Part shown: positions 1-7,838 of the stretch, in pieces
Layout: each line of letters opens with the position of its first letter
Numbering within the stretch: position 1 is the first letter of the stretch
DNA from: Lachnospiraceae bacterium
GTDB taxonomy: Bacteria; Bacillota; Clostridia; Lachnospirales; Lachnospiraceae
Reading direction: 5' to 3'
Assembly: GCA_030825115.1 (NCBI GenBank)
Contig: JAPJQL010000032.1
Location: 1-41,604 of the forward strand
DNA length: 41,604 nt
Made by a program: the position numbers and the translations under genes
Notes under the pieces: model-generated
Seen by the model: only the letters and a program-made list of their open reading frames with translations
Database searches by the model: none
Told to the model about the DNA's origin: nothing

Positions 1-11
1 TTTTTAAATTT

Positions 12-85
12 CGTCACTTTGACGATAGTGATTTATGGTACCTCTGAACAGTAACAGAGGGAGATTGTGGAACTCTTTGTATCTC
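12..85. other. Cluster of three small stem-loops upstream of pth
   Basis: Three perfect inverted repeats lie in a row: CGTCA/TGACG (12-16 with 20-24), CCTCTG/CAGAGG (41-46 with 55-60) and GAGAT/ATCTC (61-65 with 81-85). None is followed by a T-run, so they do not look like ordinary terminators. They could be the 3' end of a structured RNA cut by the window edge, or the tail of an upstream transcript. No known RNA class is recognised. Confidence 0.35.
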
Positions 86-93
86 TTATCCCC

Positions 94-122
94 TTTACTT
101 TTTAAACCCAAACTGCTACAAT
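94..122 (+). promoter_or_regulatory. Probable sigma-A promoter of pth-mfd
   Basis: A TTTACT -35 box (94-99), a 17-bp spacer and a TACAAT -10 box (117-122) with a TG one base upstream (TGnTACAAT). Transcription should start near 129, just before the leader hairpin at 134-170 and about 120 nt before the pth start codon. Confidence 0.55.
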
Positions 123-133
123 GTTAAAAACCA

Positions 134-174
134 GCGTTAGTTTATCCCCCTGGGGAAGAGAAACTAACGCTTTT
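134..174 (+). promoter_or_regulatory. Terminator-like hairpin in the pth leader
   Basis: GCGTTAGTTT (134-143) pairs perfectly with AAACTAACGC (161-170), followed by TTTT. The loop itself contains a TCCCC/GGGGA inverted repeat (145-149 with 152-156). The hairpin begins within a few bases of the predicted transcription start, so it would sit at the extreme 5' end of the pth-mfd mRNA. It may act as an attenuator or a 5' stabiliser. It could instead terminate an upstream transcript if the promoter call is wrong. Confidence 0.5.
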
Positions 175-250
175 GGTGCGTGCAGTAAATGCGCTTAGAG
201 AACAGTTTGCCGCAGTGACCGGGCGGTATGGAATAGTGAGGAGAAAAACG

Positions 251-829
251 ATGTATATTATAGCAGGACTGGGAAATCCGACGAAAGAGTACGATAAGAC
301 CCGGCACAATGTGGGATTTTCCGTGATCGATGTGCTGGCAGACCGGTATCATATCGATGTCAGCGAGCGCAAGCACAAGGCGCTGTGCGGGCGCGGGGCG
401 ATTGAAGGGCAGAAGGTAGTGCTGATGAAGCCGCAGACCTTTATGAACCTGAGTGGAGAGAGCATTCGGGCGGCGGTTGATTTTTACAAGGCTGACCCGG
501 AGGAGGTTATCATTATCTATGACGATATCAGTCTTGAGCCGGGGCAGCTCAGAATCCGGCTGAAAGGCAGCGCCGGCGGGCATAATGGTATCAAAAATAT
601 TATCGCACACCTGGGGACGCAGGAGTTTCCGCGGATCAAGGTCGGCGTGGGGGCGAAGCCGCCGCGGATGGATTTGGCGGCTTATGTGCTCAGCCGTTTT
701 TCGCAGGAAGAGCAGAAGCTGATGGATGATGCATTTTTGGCGGCGGCTGACGCGGCGGTCATGATGATAACGGACGGCGCAGACCGGGCGATGAACCATT
801 ATAATACGAAAAAGAAGGAAGAAGCATAA
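251..829 (+). CDS. pth: Peptidyl-tRNA hydrolase
   Basis: Cytosolic Pth, which cleaves peptidyl-tRNA released from stalled ribosomes to recycle tRNA. The 192-aa product has the normal family length. It opens with the GLGNP signature; Asn9 and His19 correspond to the substrate-binding Asn and catalytic His (Asn10 and His20 in E. coli), and FMNLSGES, YDDISLEPG and GGHNGIKNI follow in the usual order. The reading frame is open to 173, but ATG 251 is chosen because the conserved protein starts there and GTGAGGAG lies just upstream. mfd follows after a short gap, the classic Firmicutes order (spoVC/pth-mfd-spoVT), so the two are probably co-transcribed. Confidence 0.96.
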   Translation: MYIIAGLGNPTKEYDKTRHNVGFSVIDVLADRYHIDVSERKHKALCGRGAIEGQKVVLMKPQTFMNLSGESIRAAVDFYKADPEEVIIIYDDISLEPGQLRIRLKGSAGGHNGIKNIIAHLGTQEFPRIKVGVGAKPPRMDLAAYVLSRFSQEEQKLMDDAFLAAADAAVMMITDGADRAMNHYNTKKKEEA

Positions 830-860
830 GGCAGCGGCATATCGACAGATGGAGGAAAAC

Positions 861-3800
861 ATGAGCAGTGTATTTGCCAATCCGCTTACGGAACTAATTG
901 AATACGAGGATTTAAATCGTGACCTTGCGCGGCGCAAAGGACCGGTGCAGGTCAGCGGATGCATGGATTCCCAGAAAGTGCATCTGATGGAAGAGGTGGC
1001 GGGGGAGACGCCGTGGAAGCTGGTAGTCACCTATGACGACTCCAGGGCAAAGGAAATCTACGACGATTTCGGCTGCTTCCGCCAGGATGTATGGCTGTAT
1101 CCGGCAAAAGATCTGCTGTTTTACAGCGCCGATATCCACGGCAATCTGATGAACCGGCAGAGACTGTCTGTGCTGAGACACCTGCTGGAGGATGGCTCCG
1201 GCGTGGTGGTGACGACGCTGGATGGCCTGATGGACCACCTGCTTCCGCTTTCCCGCCTGAGGGCGCAGATCCTTTCTATTGAGACAGGGCAGGAACTGGA
1301 TTTGGAGAAATGGAAAGAGCGCCTTGTGGAGCTGGGCTATGAGCGGATGTCCCAGGTTGACGGGATGGGGCAGTTTTCAATCCGGGGCGGCATTCTGGAT
1401 ATCTATCCTTTGACGGAGGAGATGCCGGTCAGGATCGAACTCTGGGACACGGAGGTGGATTCGATCCGGACATTTGACTTGGAGAGCCAGCGGTCGGTGG
1501 AGCAGCTTGATATGATCAACATCTATCCGGCGACGGAGATTGTGCTGACCAAAAGCCAGCTTCTGAACGGTGTGGAAAAAATCCGCAAAGAGGCAAAAAA
1601 ATATGAGAAAACCCTGCGGGAGCAGATGCAGACGGAGGAGGCGCACCGAATCAACGGGATTATCCGGGAGCTGACGGAGGGAATCGAAGAAGGATGGAAG
1701 ACGGGCGGCCTGGATGCATATCTTTCTTATTTCAGCGATGAGACGGTTTCTTTTCTTGACTATTTTGATGAGGAGAACAGCGTTGTATTTTTGGATGAAC
1801 CGGCGCGTCTGAGGGAAAAGGGCGAGGCGGTGGAACTGGAGTTTCGGGAAAGCATGATGCACCGGCTGGAGAAGGGATATCTGCTTCCGGGGCAGACCGC
1901 GCTGTTGTACCCGGTAAAGGAGATCCTGGCGCGGGCGCAGCGGGCGGATACCATGATGCTGACCGGTCTGGAGCAGAAGCTTCCGGGAATGACTGTTCAG
2001 AAAAAATACAGCATAAGCGTCAAGAATGTAAATTCCTACCAGAACAGTTTTGAAATCCTGATCAAGGACTTGCAGCGGTGGAAGAAGGAGAAATACCGGG
2101 TTATCCTGCTGTCCGGTTCCAGAACACGTGCCAGCCGCCTTGCAGGCGATCTGCGGGATGAGTATGGGCTGAGCGCGTTCTGCCCGGACAATGAGGAGCG
2201 GCAGGTGCAGCCGGGAGAGATCCTGGTCACGCACGGAAATCTGCACCGTGGATTTGAATACCCCCAGATCAAGTTTGTCGTCATCACGGAAGGAGATATG
2301 TTCGGCGCGGAAAAGAAGAAACGCCGGAAGAAAAAGACCTCCTATGAAGGAAAAAAGATACAGAGCTTTACCGAGCTTTCTGTCGGCGATTATGTGGTGC
2401 ATGAGGACCACGGTCTTGGCGTATACCGCGGCATAGAGAAGATCGAACGGGACAAGGTCGTCAAAGATTACCTGAAGATCGAGTATGCGGACGGGGGCAA
2501 CCTGTACCTTCCCGCGACCCGCCTGGACGGAATCCAGAAATATGCGGGGGCGGATGCCAAAGCCCCGAAGCTGAACAAGCTGGGCGGGGAGCAGTGGAAC
2601 CGCACGAAGAGCCGTGTCAAGACCGCAGTCAAGGAGATTGCGAGAGAGCTGGTGGAACTGTACGCCACAAGGCAGGAGGCGGAAGGCTTCCAGTATGGGG
2701 CGGATACGGTATGGCAGAAGGAGTTTGAGGAACTGTTCCCCTATGATGAGACAGATGACCAGCTGGATGCGATTGACGCGACCAAACGGGATATGGAGAG
2801 CCGGAAGATCATGGACCGGCTGATCTGCGGGGATGTGGGATACGGAAAGACGGAGATTGCGCTGCGGGCGGCATTTAAAGCAATCCAGGAGGGGAAGCAG
2901 GTGGTGTACCTCGTTCCGACCACGATCCTGGCGCAGCAGCATTACAATACATTTTTGCAGAGAATGAAAGACTTCCCGGTGCGGGTGGATCTGATGTCCC
3001 GCTTTCGAACCTCCACGGAGATTAAGAAGACCATTGAAGACCTGCAGAAAGGCTGGGTGGACATCGTCATTGGCACGCACCGCGTGCTGTCAAAGGATGT
3101 CCGGTTCAAAGACCTGGGTCTGCTGATCATCGATGAGGAGCAGCGGTTCGGTGTAGCGCACAAGGAGAAGATAAAACAGCTCAAGGAAAATGTGGATGTT
3201 CTGACCTTGACAGCGACTCCGATTCCAAGGACACTGCATATGAGCCTGGTGGGAATCCGGGACATGAGCGTGCTTGAGGAACCGCCGGTGGACCGGATAC
3301 CGATCCAGACCTATGTCATGGAGTACAATGACGAGATGGTGCGCGAGGCGATCAACCGGGAGCTGTCCCGCGGCGGCCAGGTGTATTATGTATACAATCG
3401 GGTCAAGGATATCGACGAGGTGGCGGGACGGGTACAGCAGCTTGTGCCGGACGCCAATGTGGTGTTTGCCCACGGCCAGATGCGGGAGCATCAGCTTGAA
3501 AAAATCATGTTTGATTTTATCAACGGGGATATCGATGTGCTGGTGTCCACCACGATCATCGAGACGGGGCTGGACATTTCCAATGCAAACACGATGATCA
3601 TCCACGACGCGGACCGGATGGGACTGTCGCAGCTCTACCAGCTCCGCGGCCGGGTAGGACGTTCGAACCGGACTTCCTACGCATTTTTAATGTATAAGCG
3701 GGATAAGCTTTTGAAAGAAGAGGCGGAGAAGCGGCTTCAGGCGATCCGGGAGTTCACGGAGCTTGGCTCGGGCATCAAGATCGCCATGCGGGATCTGGAG

Positions 3801-4397
3801 ATCCGCGGCGCGGGAAATGTCCTCGGCTCGGAGCAGCACGGGCATATGGAAGCGGTGGGATACGACCTCTACTGCAAGCTGCTGAACCAGGCGGTGCAGG
3901 CTCTGCGCGGGAAACGGCCGGAGGAGGAGAATTTCGAGACGGTGGTGGACTGCGATATCGATGCGTATATCCCGGTTCATTATATTAAGAATGAATATCA
4001 GAAGCTGGATGTCTACAAACGAATTTCAGGGATTGAGAACGAAGAGGAATATATGGATATGCAGGATGAGCTGATGGACCGTTTCGGGGACATCCCGAAA
4101 TCTGTGGAAAATCTGCTGCGGGTGGCAGTTTTAAAGGCGCTGGCTCATCAGGTCTACGTAACAGAGGTGAATATCAACAGCCAGGAGGTGCGGCTGACCA
4201 TGTACCAAAAGGCGAAGCTGGATGTGGCGCGGATTCCGGAGCTGCTTAAACAGTTCGGAAATGATTTGAAGTTCCATATGTCAGAAACGCCGTATTTTAC
4301 GCTGATCGACAGAAAGAAGCAGACGACGGACGGAATGATGGAGAAAGCGAAGGAACTGCTTTTGCAGATGATGGAACTGCGGCAGGAAGAGCGCTGA
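861..4397 (+). CDS. mfd: Transcription-repair coupling factor Mfd
   Basis: ATP-dependent DNA translocase that removes stalled RNA polymerase and recruits UvrA to lesions. The 1178-aa product covers the whole family architecture: UvrB-like N-terminal modules, a CarD-like RNA-polymerase-interacting domain near residues 510-570 (GDYVVHEDHGLGVYRG), a Walker A motif near residue 656 (GDVGYGKTE), the DEEQ box near residue 757, TATPIPRT, a second RecA-like domain with QLRGRVGRS, and the C-terminal TRCF domain. An in-frame ATG exists at 849, but GGAGG within 850-856 sits correctly for ATG 861, which is preferred. Downstream is spoVT without a clear terminator between them. No defect was seen. Confidence 0.96.
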   Translation: MSSVFANPLTELIEYEDLNRDLARRKGPVQVSGCMDSQKVHLMEEVAGETPWKLVVTYDDSRAKEIYDDFGCFRQDVWLYPAKDLLFYSADIHGNLMNRQRLSVLRHLLEDGSGVVVTTLDGLMDHLLPLSRLRAQILSIETGQELDLEKWKERLVELGYERMSQVDGMGQFSIRGGILDIYPLTEEMPVRIELWDTEVDSIRTFDLESQRSVEQLDMINIYPATEIVLTKSQLLNGVEKIRKEAKKYEKTLREQMQTEEAHRINGIIRELTEGIEEGWKTGGLDAYLSYFSDETVSFLDYFDEENSVVFLDEPARLREKGEAVELEFRESMMHRLEKGYLLPGQTALLYPVKEILARAQRADTMMLTGLEQKLPGMTVQKKYSISVKNVNSYQNSFEILIKDLQRWKKEKYRVILLSGSRTRASRLAGDLRDEYGLSAFCPDNEERQVQPGEILVTHGNLHRGFEYPQIKFVVITEGDMFGAEKKKRRKKKTSYEGKKIQSFTELSVGDYVVHEDHGLGVYRGIEKIERDKVVKDYLKIEYADGGNLYLPATRLDGIQKYAGADAKAPKLNKLGGEQWNRTKSRVKTAVKEIARELVELYATRQEAEGFQYGADTVWQKEFEELFPYDETDDQLDAIDATKRDMESRKIMDRLICGDVGYGKTEIALRAAFKAIQEGKQVVYLVPTTILAQQHYNTFLQRMKDFPVRVDLMSRFRTSTEIKKTIEDLQKGWVDIVIGTHRVLSKDVRFKDLGLLIIDEEQRFGVAHKEKIKQLKENVDVLTLTATPIPRTLHMSLVGIRDMSVLEEPPVDRIPIQTYVMEYNDEMVREAINRELSRGGQVYYVYNRVKDIDEVAGRVQQLVPDANVVFAHGQMREHQLEKIMFDFINGDIDVLVSTTIIETGLDISNANTMIIHDADRMGLSQLYQLRGRVGRSNRTSYAFLMYKRDKLLKEEAEKRLQAIREFTELGSGIKIAMRDLEIRGAGNVLGSEQHGHMEAVGYDLYCKLLNQAVQALRGKRPEEENFETVVDCDIDAYIPVHYIKNEYQKLDVYKRISGIENEEEYMDMQDELMDRFGDIPKSVENLLRVAVLKALAHQVYVTEVNINSQEVRLTMYQKAKLDVARIPELLKQFGNDLKFHMSETPYFTLIDRKKQTTDGMMEKAKELLLQMMELRQEER

Positions 4398-4500
4398 AAT
4401 AAGTGCCACAATAAGTATAAATTCCTTTGATTTACAAATACTACATTTACGGGCAACAACGAAGATAAAATGTCGAGACGTAAATGGAGGAACTTTGTTT

Positions 4501-5049
4501 ATGAAAGCTACAGGAATCGTAAGAAGAATTGATGACCTGGGACGGGTGGTTATCCCAAAGGAAATCCGCAGGACGCTCCGGCTCCGCGAGGGAACCCCAT
4601 TGGAGATATTTACCGACCGGGAAGGGGAAATCATCTTAAAGAAATATTCACCGATGGTAGAGCTTACCGCATTTGCCACCCAGTATGCGGAGGCGATGGC
4701 ACAGTCTACGGGACTTACGGTCTGCATCACGGACCGGGACCAGATTATCGCCGTGGCAGGCGGTTCGAGAAAAGACCTGCTGCAAAAAAACATCAGCAAA
4801 CAGTTGGAGCACGTAATCAATGAACGTGAGACAATCGTAGCCGGAAGGGATGACAAGCAGTTTGTGCAGATCGCTATGGAAGACATCGAAGGGGTGACTG
4901 CACAGGTAGTGGCGCCTATCATCTGCGAGGGAGACGCGATCGGGGCTGTGGCGCTGCTCAGCAGGGAGACAAAGACAAAATTTGGCGAGATGGAAGTGAA
5001 GCTGGCGGCTACTGCGGCGGGATTCCTTGGGCGGCAGATGGAGGGGTGA
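4501..5049 (+). CDS. spoVT: Stage V sporulation protein T (AbrB-family regulator)
   Basis: DNA-binding regulator of late forespore gene expression in endospore formers. The 182-aa product has an N-terminal AbrB swapped-hairpin DNA-binding domain (residues 1-50, with GIVRRIDDLGRVVIPKEIRR) and a C-terminal GAF-like domain, matching SpoVT in length and layout. A TTG at 4495 is in frame, but the B. subtilis protein begins MKATGIVRR, which fits ATG 4501; GGAGG at 4486-4490 leaves 10 nt. Its place after mfd is conserved synteny. It ends before a strong terminator. Presence of the gene supports a spore-forming host, though some non-sporulating clostridia keep it. No convincing sigma-G promoter was found upstream. 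Confidence 0.95.
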   Translation: MKATGIVRRIDDLGRVVIPKEIRRTLRLREGTPLEIFTDREGEIILKKYSPMVELTAFATQYAEAMAQSTGLTVCITDRDQIIAVAGGSRKDLLQKNISKQLEHVINERETIVAGRDDKQFVQIAMEDIEGVTAQVVAPIICEGDAIGAVALLSRETKTKFGEMEVKLAATAAGFLGRQMEG

Positions 5050-5099
5050 CGGGCTGTTTGGAGACAATAGAAAAAGGTATGTGTCCAATGACGCAAAGC

Positions 5100-5139
5100 G
5101 AACCCCCAGGAAGTTGCCGCTTCCTGGGGGTTCTTTTTT
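5100..5139 (+). terminator. Strong intrinsic terminator after spoVT
   Basis: A perfect 14-bp stem (5100-5113 with 5120-5133; GAACCCCCAGGAAG and its complement), a 6-nt loop and six Ts (5134-5139). It closes the pth-mfd-spoVT unit. Confidence 0.95.
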
Positions 5140-5202
5140 CCTTTTGAAGTGGAATAACTCAGGCTGGCTGGAGCGGAGTGTTCGCCCGGAATGAAATAGT
5201 AG

Positions 5203-5231
5203 TGCACAGGGTATCTGTTTTGTGATATAAT
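5203..5231 (+). promoter_or_regulatory. Sigma-A promoter of the 5271 gene
   Basis: TGCACA (5203-5208), a 17-bp spacer, and a perfect TATAAT (5226-5231) with a TGn extension. Confidence 0.7.
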
Positions 5232-5270
5232 GTCGCTATGGTTTTACGATATTTTATGCAGGAGGATACA

Positions 5271-5612
5271 ATGGGCGAGGATAGAGACAACCGGGATCTG
5301 GACTGGGAACTTTCGGCAGATTATTATAAAGAGAATGAGGGCAGGCGTGAATTAAAGCTTGAGGATTTTATTAAGGAAGAAGTGGCAGAGGAAGGGGCAG
5401 AGGCTCATACAGCTGGTCTGAGCGTGGAAGTGCAGAAAACTGCGGCCGATGTACGCCGGGTAAAGGAACTTGCCGGACAGGGGAAGACGGTAGCGGAGAT
5501 TGCCGGTCTGATGGGGGCAGAGCAGAAGTATGTCAGCGATATATTGATTTGTGTCCAATCATTTCCGGAAGACAACGACATTGCCGTGGCGCATCTGATC
5601 ATGATGGGATGA
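5271..5612 (+). CDS. Small hypothetical protein with a C-terminal HTH-like segment
   Basis: A 113-aa acidic protein of no family I can name. The first half is highly charged and probably flexible (DRDNRDLDWELSADYY onward). Residues about 62-95 (RVKELAGQGKTVAEIAGLMG, then a second helix ending near VQSF) read like a helix-turn-helix, with the typical 'T-x-x-E-I-A' first helix. The open frame extends to 5238, but GGAGG at 5261-5265 fixes the start at ATG 5271. The gene has its own promoter and is followed 14 bp later by the zinc-ribbon gene, so the two probably form a pair. DNA binding is inferred from the pattern only. Confidence 0.75.
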   Translation: MGEDRDNRDLDWELSADYYKENEGRRELKLEDFIKEEVAEEGAEAHTAGLSVEVQKTAADVRRVKELAGQGKTVAEIAGLMGAEQKYVSDILICVQSFPEDNDIAVAHLIMMG

Positions 5613-5626
5613 TGGGGGACTGAATC

Positions 5627-5992
5627 ATGTTTTTTATTATGGGCATCAGCCAGGGGCAGAAAAAGCTGGATTTTGACCAGATGGTGGTCTGTGGAAATTG
5701 CGGACGGTATGGGCATCTGAATGTGTATCTTGTGTATTCTTATTTCAGTCTATTCTTTATTCCACTGTTTAAGTGGGGAAGGCAGTACTATGTGAAGACG
5801 AGCTGCTGCGATACGACGGTTGCGATCGATACAGAGCTGGGACGCAGGATTGAACGGGGCGAGGTAACGTCGCTGCCGGAGGATATCATACCGGATACTT
5901 ACCGGTATCAGGGGAAAAAACGGTGCAGTGCATGTGGATTTGAGACGGAAGAGGATTTTCAGTTTTGCCCGAAATGCGGAGGGCGGCTGTAA
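5627..5992 (+). CDS. Zinc-ribbon protein
   Basis: A 121-aa protein with an N-terminal CGNCG motif (near residue 24), a hydrophobic middle (LVYSYFSLFFIPLFKWG) and a C-terminal zinc ribbon (CSACGFETEEDFQFCPKCGG). The two CxxC pairs at the C-terminus are a complete zinc-binding knuckle set. The layout resembles the small zinc_ribbon_15-type proteins of Firmicutes. The hydrophobic stretch may contact the membrane. A purine-rich GATGGGGGA precedes ATG 5627; ATG 5639 is an alternative. Molecular role unknown. A weak GGAG/CTCC hairpin with a T-rich tail follows at about 6000-6016. Confidence 0.85.
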   Translation: MFFIMGISQGQKKLDFDQMVVCGNCGRYGHLNVYLVYSYFSLFFIPLFKWGRQYYVKTSCCDTTVAIDTELGRRIERGEVTSLPEDIIPDTYRYQGKKRCSACGFETEEDFQFCPKCGGRL

Positions 5993-6054
5993 ATCCGGGG
6001 AGTTCCGTCTCCTTTTTTGTTTTTAGGGAAATCCATATGCCTGTCCGTTTTTAT

Positions 6055-6285
6055 CTAGGAATTTAACAGATCCTGCAGTTCCCGGAACAGCGTGATATCA
6101 GCGTCTTTGATCTTCACATTTGCCGCCATCTCTTCCCCATCCGGCGTGGTGACATGGAATTCGATGACGGTCCCCTCCTTCATGCCTTTTTGGTAAAGAG
6201 CAGTAAGGAATTTGGGAAACTTGGGGTGGTTGCCCTTAAAGCAGTCCCAGGCAGACTTCAGCTGTAATAATTTTAATGGATTCAT
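6055..6285 (-). CDS. Small conserved hypothetical protein (76 aa)
   Basis: A 76-aa protein on the minus strand. It starts MNPLKLLQLKSAWDCFKGNH, contains a basic N-terminal helix region (HPKFPKFLTALYQKGMKEG), then a strand-rich middle (TVIEFHVTTPDGEEMAANVK) and a short C-terminal helix. AAGGAGGAAC lies immediately upstream of its ATG and a TATAAT promoter precedes it, so it is clearly a gene. I believe similar short proteins are common in Lachnospiraceae, but I cannot assign a function. It is divergent from the MATE exporter gene. Confidence 0.82.
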   Translation of the reverse strand: MNPLKLLQLKSAWDCFKGNHPKFPKFLTALYQKGMKEGTVIEFHVTTPDGEEMAANVKIKDADITLFRELQDLLNS

Positions 6286-6313
6286 AAGTTCCTCCTTTGG
6301 TGATTATGAAAAT

Positions 6314-6342
6314 ATTATACCCGCGTAGAGCCAATTTGAAAA
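6314..6342 (-). promoter_or_regulatory. Promoter of the 76-aa protein gene (minus strand)
   Basis: Read on the minus strand: TTTTCA (6342-6337), a 17-bp spacer, and a perfect TATAAT (6319-6314). It is about 30 nt upstream of the start codon at 6285 and is back to back with the promoter of the MATE gene. Confidence 0.6.
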
Positions 6343-6361
6343 GCTTTGTGGAAAATATCTA

Positions 6362-6391
6362 TTGTAAAGACTATGCCGGTTGGAGTATGAT
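6362..6391 (+). promoter_or_regulatory. Promoter of the MATE exporter gene
   Basis: TTGTAA (6362-6367), an 18-bp spacer and TATGAT (6386-6391), about 32 nt before ATG 6424. Confidence 0.6.
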
Positions 6392-6423
6392 GGTAAGACA
6401 ATTACGTATGAAAAGGTGGAATT

Positions 6424-7743
6424 ATGTTTTCGAGGAAAGACTTATTTAAACTGCTGGGACCGCTGATCGTAGAGCAGATTCTTGCGGTTTTAGTCGGCAT
6501 GGTAGACGTTGTGATGGTGGCTGCTGTCGGAGAGGCGGCGGTATCGGGAGTGGCGCTGGTAGATTCCATTAGCCTGCTCATCATTCAGATTCTCGCGGCG
6601 TTAGCGACGGGTGGAGCAGTGGTCTGCGCCCAGTATATCGGAAAAAAACGGTTGGTGGATTCCTGCCGGGCGGCAGGGCAGCTGCTTATGATTACCACGG
6701 TCTGCTCCCTTGGTTTTGCCGCGGTTGCATTTGTGGGGAACCGTCATCTGCTCCAGCTGATATTCGGACAGGCAGAAGCGGCGGTGATGGGCAATGCGGA
6801 GACGTATTTCTGGATTACGGCGCTGTCCTATCCGTTTCTTGCAATTTATAATTCCTGTGCGGCGCTGTACCGTTCGATGGGGAATTCCAAGGTTTCCATG
6901 ATGGCATCTTTGGCGATGAATGGAATCAATGTGGCAGGGAATGCCATCTGTATCTATGGACTGCATATGGGCGTAGAGGGAGTTGCAGTCCCTACCCTGA
7001 TTTCTCGTGTGTTTGCTGCGGTTCTGATGCTGTTTTTAATCCAGCATCCCGGAAATATCATCCATATCAGCAGCCTGAAGGAATTGTATCCTGACAGGGC
7101 GATGATAAAAAAGATACTGGGGGTCGGTGTGCCGAGCGGGCTTGAGAACGGGATGTTCCAGTTTGGAAAGATTGCGCTCCAGAGCCTTGTCTCTACGCTT
7201 GGGACTACGGCGATCGCCAGCTTTGCGGTGTCGTCCAATCTGGTGACGCTGCATTATCTGCCGGGGAATGCGCTGGGACTGGGACTCATCACGATCGTAG
7301 GGCAGTGCATCGGCGCCGGAGAGTATGAGCAGGCAAAACAGTATACGAAGAAGCTGATCCTGCTGAATTATGGACTGGTATTTGTGATCTGCAGCCTGAT
7401 GGCCCTGGGCAGCCGTCAGATTGTCGGAATCTATAATCTGTCGCCGGAAGCATCTGAACTGGCACGGAATATGATCCTTCTGCATTCCTGCATGATGCTG
7501 GTGTGGCCGCTGTCCTTTACCCTTCCAAATACCCTGCGGGCGAGCCTGGATGCGAGATTTACCATGATGACATCCGTATTTTCCATGTGGGTATTCCGGA
7601 TCGGGTTTGCCTATCTGTTTGTGAAAGGGATGGGGCTTGGCGTGATGGGTGTGTGGTTTGGGATGTTCGTGGACTGGCTGTTCCGGGCCGGGGTGTTTAG
7701 CTGGCGGTTTCGTGGGTTTACGGAGCGGGTGAGGCAGGTATGA
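6424..7743 (+). CDS. MATE-family multidrug/toxin efflux transporter
   Basis: A 439-aa integral membrane protein of the MATE family (NorM/DinF-like), expected to have 12 transmembrane helices and to export cationic compounds in exchange for Na+ or H+. The first helix follows FSRKDLFKLLGPLIVEQ, the usual MATE entry. It has the repeated two-half architecture, with YPFLAIYNSCAALYRSMGNS in the first half and a matching LRASLDARF segment in the second. AAAGGTGGA precedes the ATG. It is a single-gene unit with its own promoter. Substrate cannot be read from sequence. Confidence 0.9.
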   Translation: MFSRKDLFKLLGPLIVEQILAVLVGMVDVVMVAAVGEAAVSGVALVDSISLLIIQILAALATGGAVVCAQYIGKKRLVDSCRAAGQLLMITTVCSLGFAAVAFVGNRHLLQLIFGQAEAAVMGNAETYFWITALSYPFLAIYNSCAALYRSMGNSKVSMMASLAMNGINVAGNAICIYGLHMGVEGVAVPTLISRVFAAVLMLFLIQHPGNIIHISSLKELYPDRAMIKKILGVGVPSGLENGMFQFGKIALQSLVSTLGTTAIASFAVSSNLVTLHYLPGNALGLGLITIVGQCIGAGEYEQAKQYTKKLILLNYGLVFVICSLMALGSRQIVGIYNLSPEASELARNMILLHSCMMLVWPLSFTLPNTLRASLDARFTMMTSVFSMWVFRIGFAYLFVKGMGLGVMGVWFGMFVDWLFRAGVFSWRFRGFTERVRQV

Positions 7744-7780
7744 TTCTCTCAATATCGACAAAAAGACAGGATTTCTCCAG

Positions 7781-7809
7781 TTGAAACCCACGATAGGAAC
7801 TGATACAAT
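7781..7809 (+). promoter_or_regulatory. Promoter of malQ
   Basis: TTGAAA (7781-7786), a 17-bp spacer and TACAAT (7804-7809) with a TGn extension, 29 nt before ATG 7839. Confidence 0.7.
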
Positions 7810-7838
7810 AGGAGGGACGCTAGAGGAGGGGGTGTATT

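Noticed and set aside
1377..3080. Long minus-strand open frame of 567 codons opposite mfd
   Set aside because: It is a shadow of the GC-rich mfd gene, with no family resemblance and no sensible RBS; the same holds for the many other antisense frames.
4398..4500. Sigma-G promoter for spoVT
   Set aside because: CATTTAC at 4444-4450 resembles the -10 type, but no matching -35 box lies at a proper distance.
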